A DNA stretch of 58,746 bases from Prochlorococcus sp. AG-347-L02 (lineage in GTDB: Bacteria > Cyanobacteriota > Cyanobacteriia > PCC-6307 > Cyanobiaceae), in contig QCCL01000009.1 in NCBI GenBank assembly GCA_003281255.1, positions 1 to 58,746 of the forward strand, in the 5' to 3' direction. Shown here piece after piece: positions 57,273-58,746 of the stretch. The notes beneath the pieces are model-generated. The model was given only the letters and a program-made list of their open reading frames with translations, had not been told where the DNA came from and made no database searches. Each line of letters begins with the position of its first letter. Within the stretch, counting starts at the first letter, position 1. The translations under genes and the position numbers were made by a program.

Positions 57273-58745
57273 GTGCAAAACATCACAACTACCTTAAAGA
57301 AATTGTTTTATCTGTGGAGGCGAAGCCAAGTTCCAGTCAAACAACCAATTAAAATTTCAAGAATAGATAATCTCATAATTTTTTTAGTGTGCATTTTAAT
57401 TTCAATAATTTCTTCTTATAAACTACTTCTTATCTCACCTTTAAAAATTGCAGATATTTTTTCTTGGTTATTGAAATTTACTGAAATACTTATTAGTTCA
57501 GGAGTTTTGATTTTAGTTTCAAAAAAAGAGAATCCCACAATTTCATCAAGACAGATTTTCTTAATAATTACTCTTCTTTTAGCGGTACAAGTTACGAAAT
57601 TAGCCTTAGCTTCAACCATAAGTCCATTATCTATGATAATTCCTCCGGCATTAATAATATCTCAAGGAATGGGAAGCATAACAGCTTTAACTTGGGTATC
57701 AATAGCGAGTCTTATTTGGCCTGAACCAGAAATTGTTATCAATAATAATTTATTTTTTATTTTATTAGTTTGTGCTTCAATAGTATCTATTCTTGGAGGA
57801 AGAATAAGAAGTAGAGCTCAGTTACTTCAACTATCAATTTTTGTCCCCATAGGCTCGTTCTTGAGTCAATGGATATTGATTGGTAAAGATAAAATATCTT
57901 TAGTTAATAAGCAAGATTTTGTTTTAGCTAATGGGGATATATTTTCTGATTCCTTGCTATTGGCAATAGCTATGCTCTTTACAATCTTATTTATTCCTAT
58001 TTTTGAATCGATATTCGGATTATTAACTAAAGCGAGATTGCTCGAATTGGCTGATAAGGAGAAACCTCTAATTAGAAGATTGTCTCTAGAAGCTCCTGGT
58101 ACTTTTGAACATACCTTACTTATATGTGGTTTAGCAGAGGAAGCAACAAGAATGATTGGTGGTGATATTGATCTAATTAAAACTGGAGCTTTATATCATG
58201 ATGTTGGTAAATTACATGCGCCTAATTGGTTTATTGAAAATCAGGATGGTTCAAAAAATCCGCATGACGAACTAGATGATCCTATTAAAAGTGCAGAAGT
58301 ATTGCAGGCTCACGTTGATGAAGGATTGAAATTTGCAAGAAAAAATAGACTACCTAAACTGATAGCTAATTTTATTCCTGAACATCAAGGTACCCTTAAA
58401 ATGGGATATTTTTTTCAAAAAGCTAAAGAAAAAAATCTCGACATTAATGAATATTATTTTAGATACAAAGGCCCCATTCCTCAGTCTAAAGAAACAGCTA
58501 TTTTAATGCTTGCCGATGGATGTGAGGCAGCACTAAGAGCTATGAATATTAATGCATCTGATAAAGAAGCTTTGAAAACAATTTCTACTATTATCCATTC
58601 GCGTAAAAAAGATGGGCAACTAGATAATAGTAATTTATCGAAAGGAGAAATTTTTCTAATAAAAAGAGCATTCTTGAATGTGTGGAAAAGAATTAGACAT
58701 AGAAGAATTCAGTATCCTACTAGCAAGAATAATACTTTTTCTTAA
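57273..58745 (+). CDS. PgpH-like membrane HD phosphodiesterase (probable c-di-AMP hydrolase)
   Basis: A 490-residue protein. Six or seven membrane helices occupy about residues 30-260, and a cytoplasmic HD domain fills about 275-470. It contains TFEHTLLICGLAEEA, GALYHDVGKL (HD), NPHDEL, PEHQGT, FRYKGPIPQSKE and LMLADGCEAALRA, in the order seen in Listeria PgpH, with the metal-site His and Asp present; the second His of HHGT is Gln here. The large extracellular 7TMR-HDED domain of PgpH is absent, explaining the shorter length. The start is GTG 57273. The gene is complete, ending one base before the window edge. Confidence 0.85.
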   Translation: MQNITTTLKKLFYLWRRSQVPVKQPIKISRIDNLIIFLVCILISIISSYKLLLISPLKIADIFSWLLKFTEILISSGVLILVSKKENPTISSRQIFLIITLLLAVQVTKLALASTISPLSMIIPPALIISQGMGSITALTWVSIASLIWPEPEIVINNNLFFILLVCASIVSILGGRIRSRAQLLQLSIFVPIGSFLSQWILIGKDKISLVNKQDFVLANGDIFSDSLLLAIAMLFTILFIPIFESIFGLLTKARLLELADKEKPLIRRLSLEAPGTFEHTLLICGLAEEATRMIGGDIDLIKTGALYHDVGKLHAPNWFIENQDGSKNPHDELDDPIKSAEVLQAHVDEGLKFARKNRLPKLIANFIPEHQGTLKMGYFFQKAKEKNLDINEYYFRYKGPIPQSKETAILMLADGCEAALRAMNINASDKEALKTISTIIHSRKKDGQLDNSNLSKGEIFLIKRAFLNVWKRIRHRRIQYPTSKNNTFS

Positions 58746-58746
58746 T

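Overview
The window is a stretch of chromosome from a marine picocyanobacterium, almost certainly a low-GC (high-light type) Prochlorococcus. The signs are a very AT-rich sequence, tiny intergenic gaps, single-copy photosynthesis genes (psbY, a 35-residue high-light-inducible protein, a PsbP-like lipoprotein, ycf54, petH, crtH, crtE), the clock kinase sasA, and a ferredoxin-NADP reductase that has a membrane anchor where phycobilisome-bearing cyanobacteria have a CpcD-like domain. No phage, transposon or CRISPR locus was found.

Layout. Bases 1-4920 look accessory: the 3' tail of an unknown gene, a TPR/sulfotransferase fusion, an outer-membrane porin with a terminator, a 42-residue zinc-ribbon-like microprotein and an hli gene, ending at a tRNA-Lys. 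Bases 5170-9885 hold psbY, trmFO, crtH, a membrane protein and a GC-richer atypical response regulator. Bases 9934-12881 hold grxD-bolA, a TPR-like lipoprotein-sized secreted protein, plsC, pdxJ and ycf54. Bases 12899-21899 are a RecBCD operon (recC, a small membrane methyltransferase, recB, recD). Bases 22038-28084 carry a DEAD-box helicase with a start-proximal hairpin, an ABC exporter, the PsbP-like gene, recR and lipA. Bases 28081-33652 are a leftward series, lysA-cdaA-uppS-bioB-trhO-hypothetical. Bases 33741-38900 are rimI-like, clpC, a GldA-family dehydrogenase and an alpha/beta hydrolase. Bases 38913-48547 include cdsA, an Orn/Lys/Arg decarboxylase, an ABC1 kinase, a RodZ-like protein, malQ, prs, two little-known proteins and sasA. 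Bases 48589-54873 hold tRNA-Glu, a SRPBCC protein, petH and zwf-opcA-cobB. The window ends with a PAP2-like protein, crtE, folD and a PgpH-like HD phosphodiesterase.

How the genes fit together. Isoprenoid/pigment supply (crtE, uppS, crtH), chlorophyll synthesis (ycf54) and photosystem maintenance (psbY, hli, PsbP-like) are spread through the window. NADPH supply in light (petH) and dark (zwf-opcA) is adjacent. Both halves of a cyclic di-AMP cycle (cdaA and a PgpH-like hydrolase) are present.

The most interesting signals are regulatory. (1) The porin Shine-Dalgarno region is a 9-nt match to the target of the cyanobacterial sRNA Yfr1, and an upstream segment can also pair with it in a way that competes with a perfect 11-bp inverted repeat. 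(2) A consensus HLR1 (RpaB) site lies directly upstream of hli. (3) A 13-pair hairpin abuts the start codon of the RNA helicase. (4) The OmpR-type regulator has lost its phosphoacceptor aspartate.
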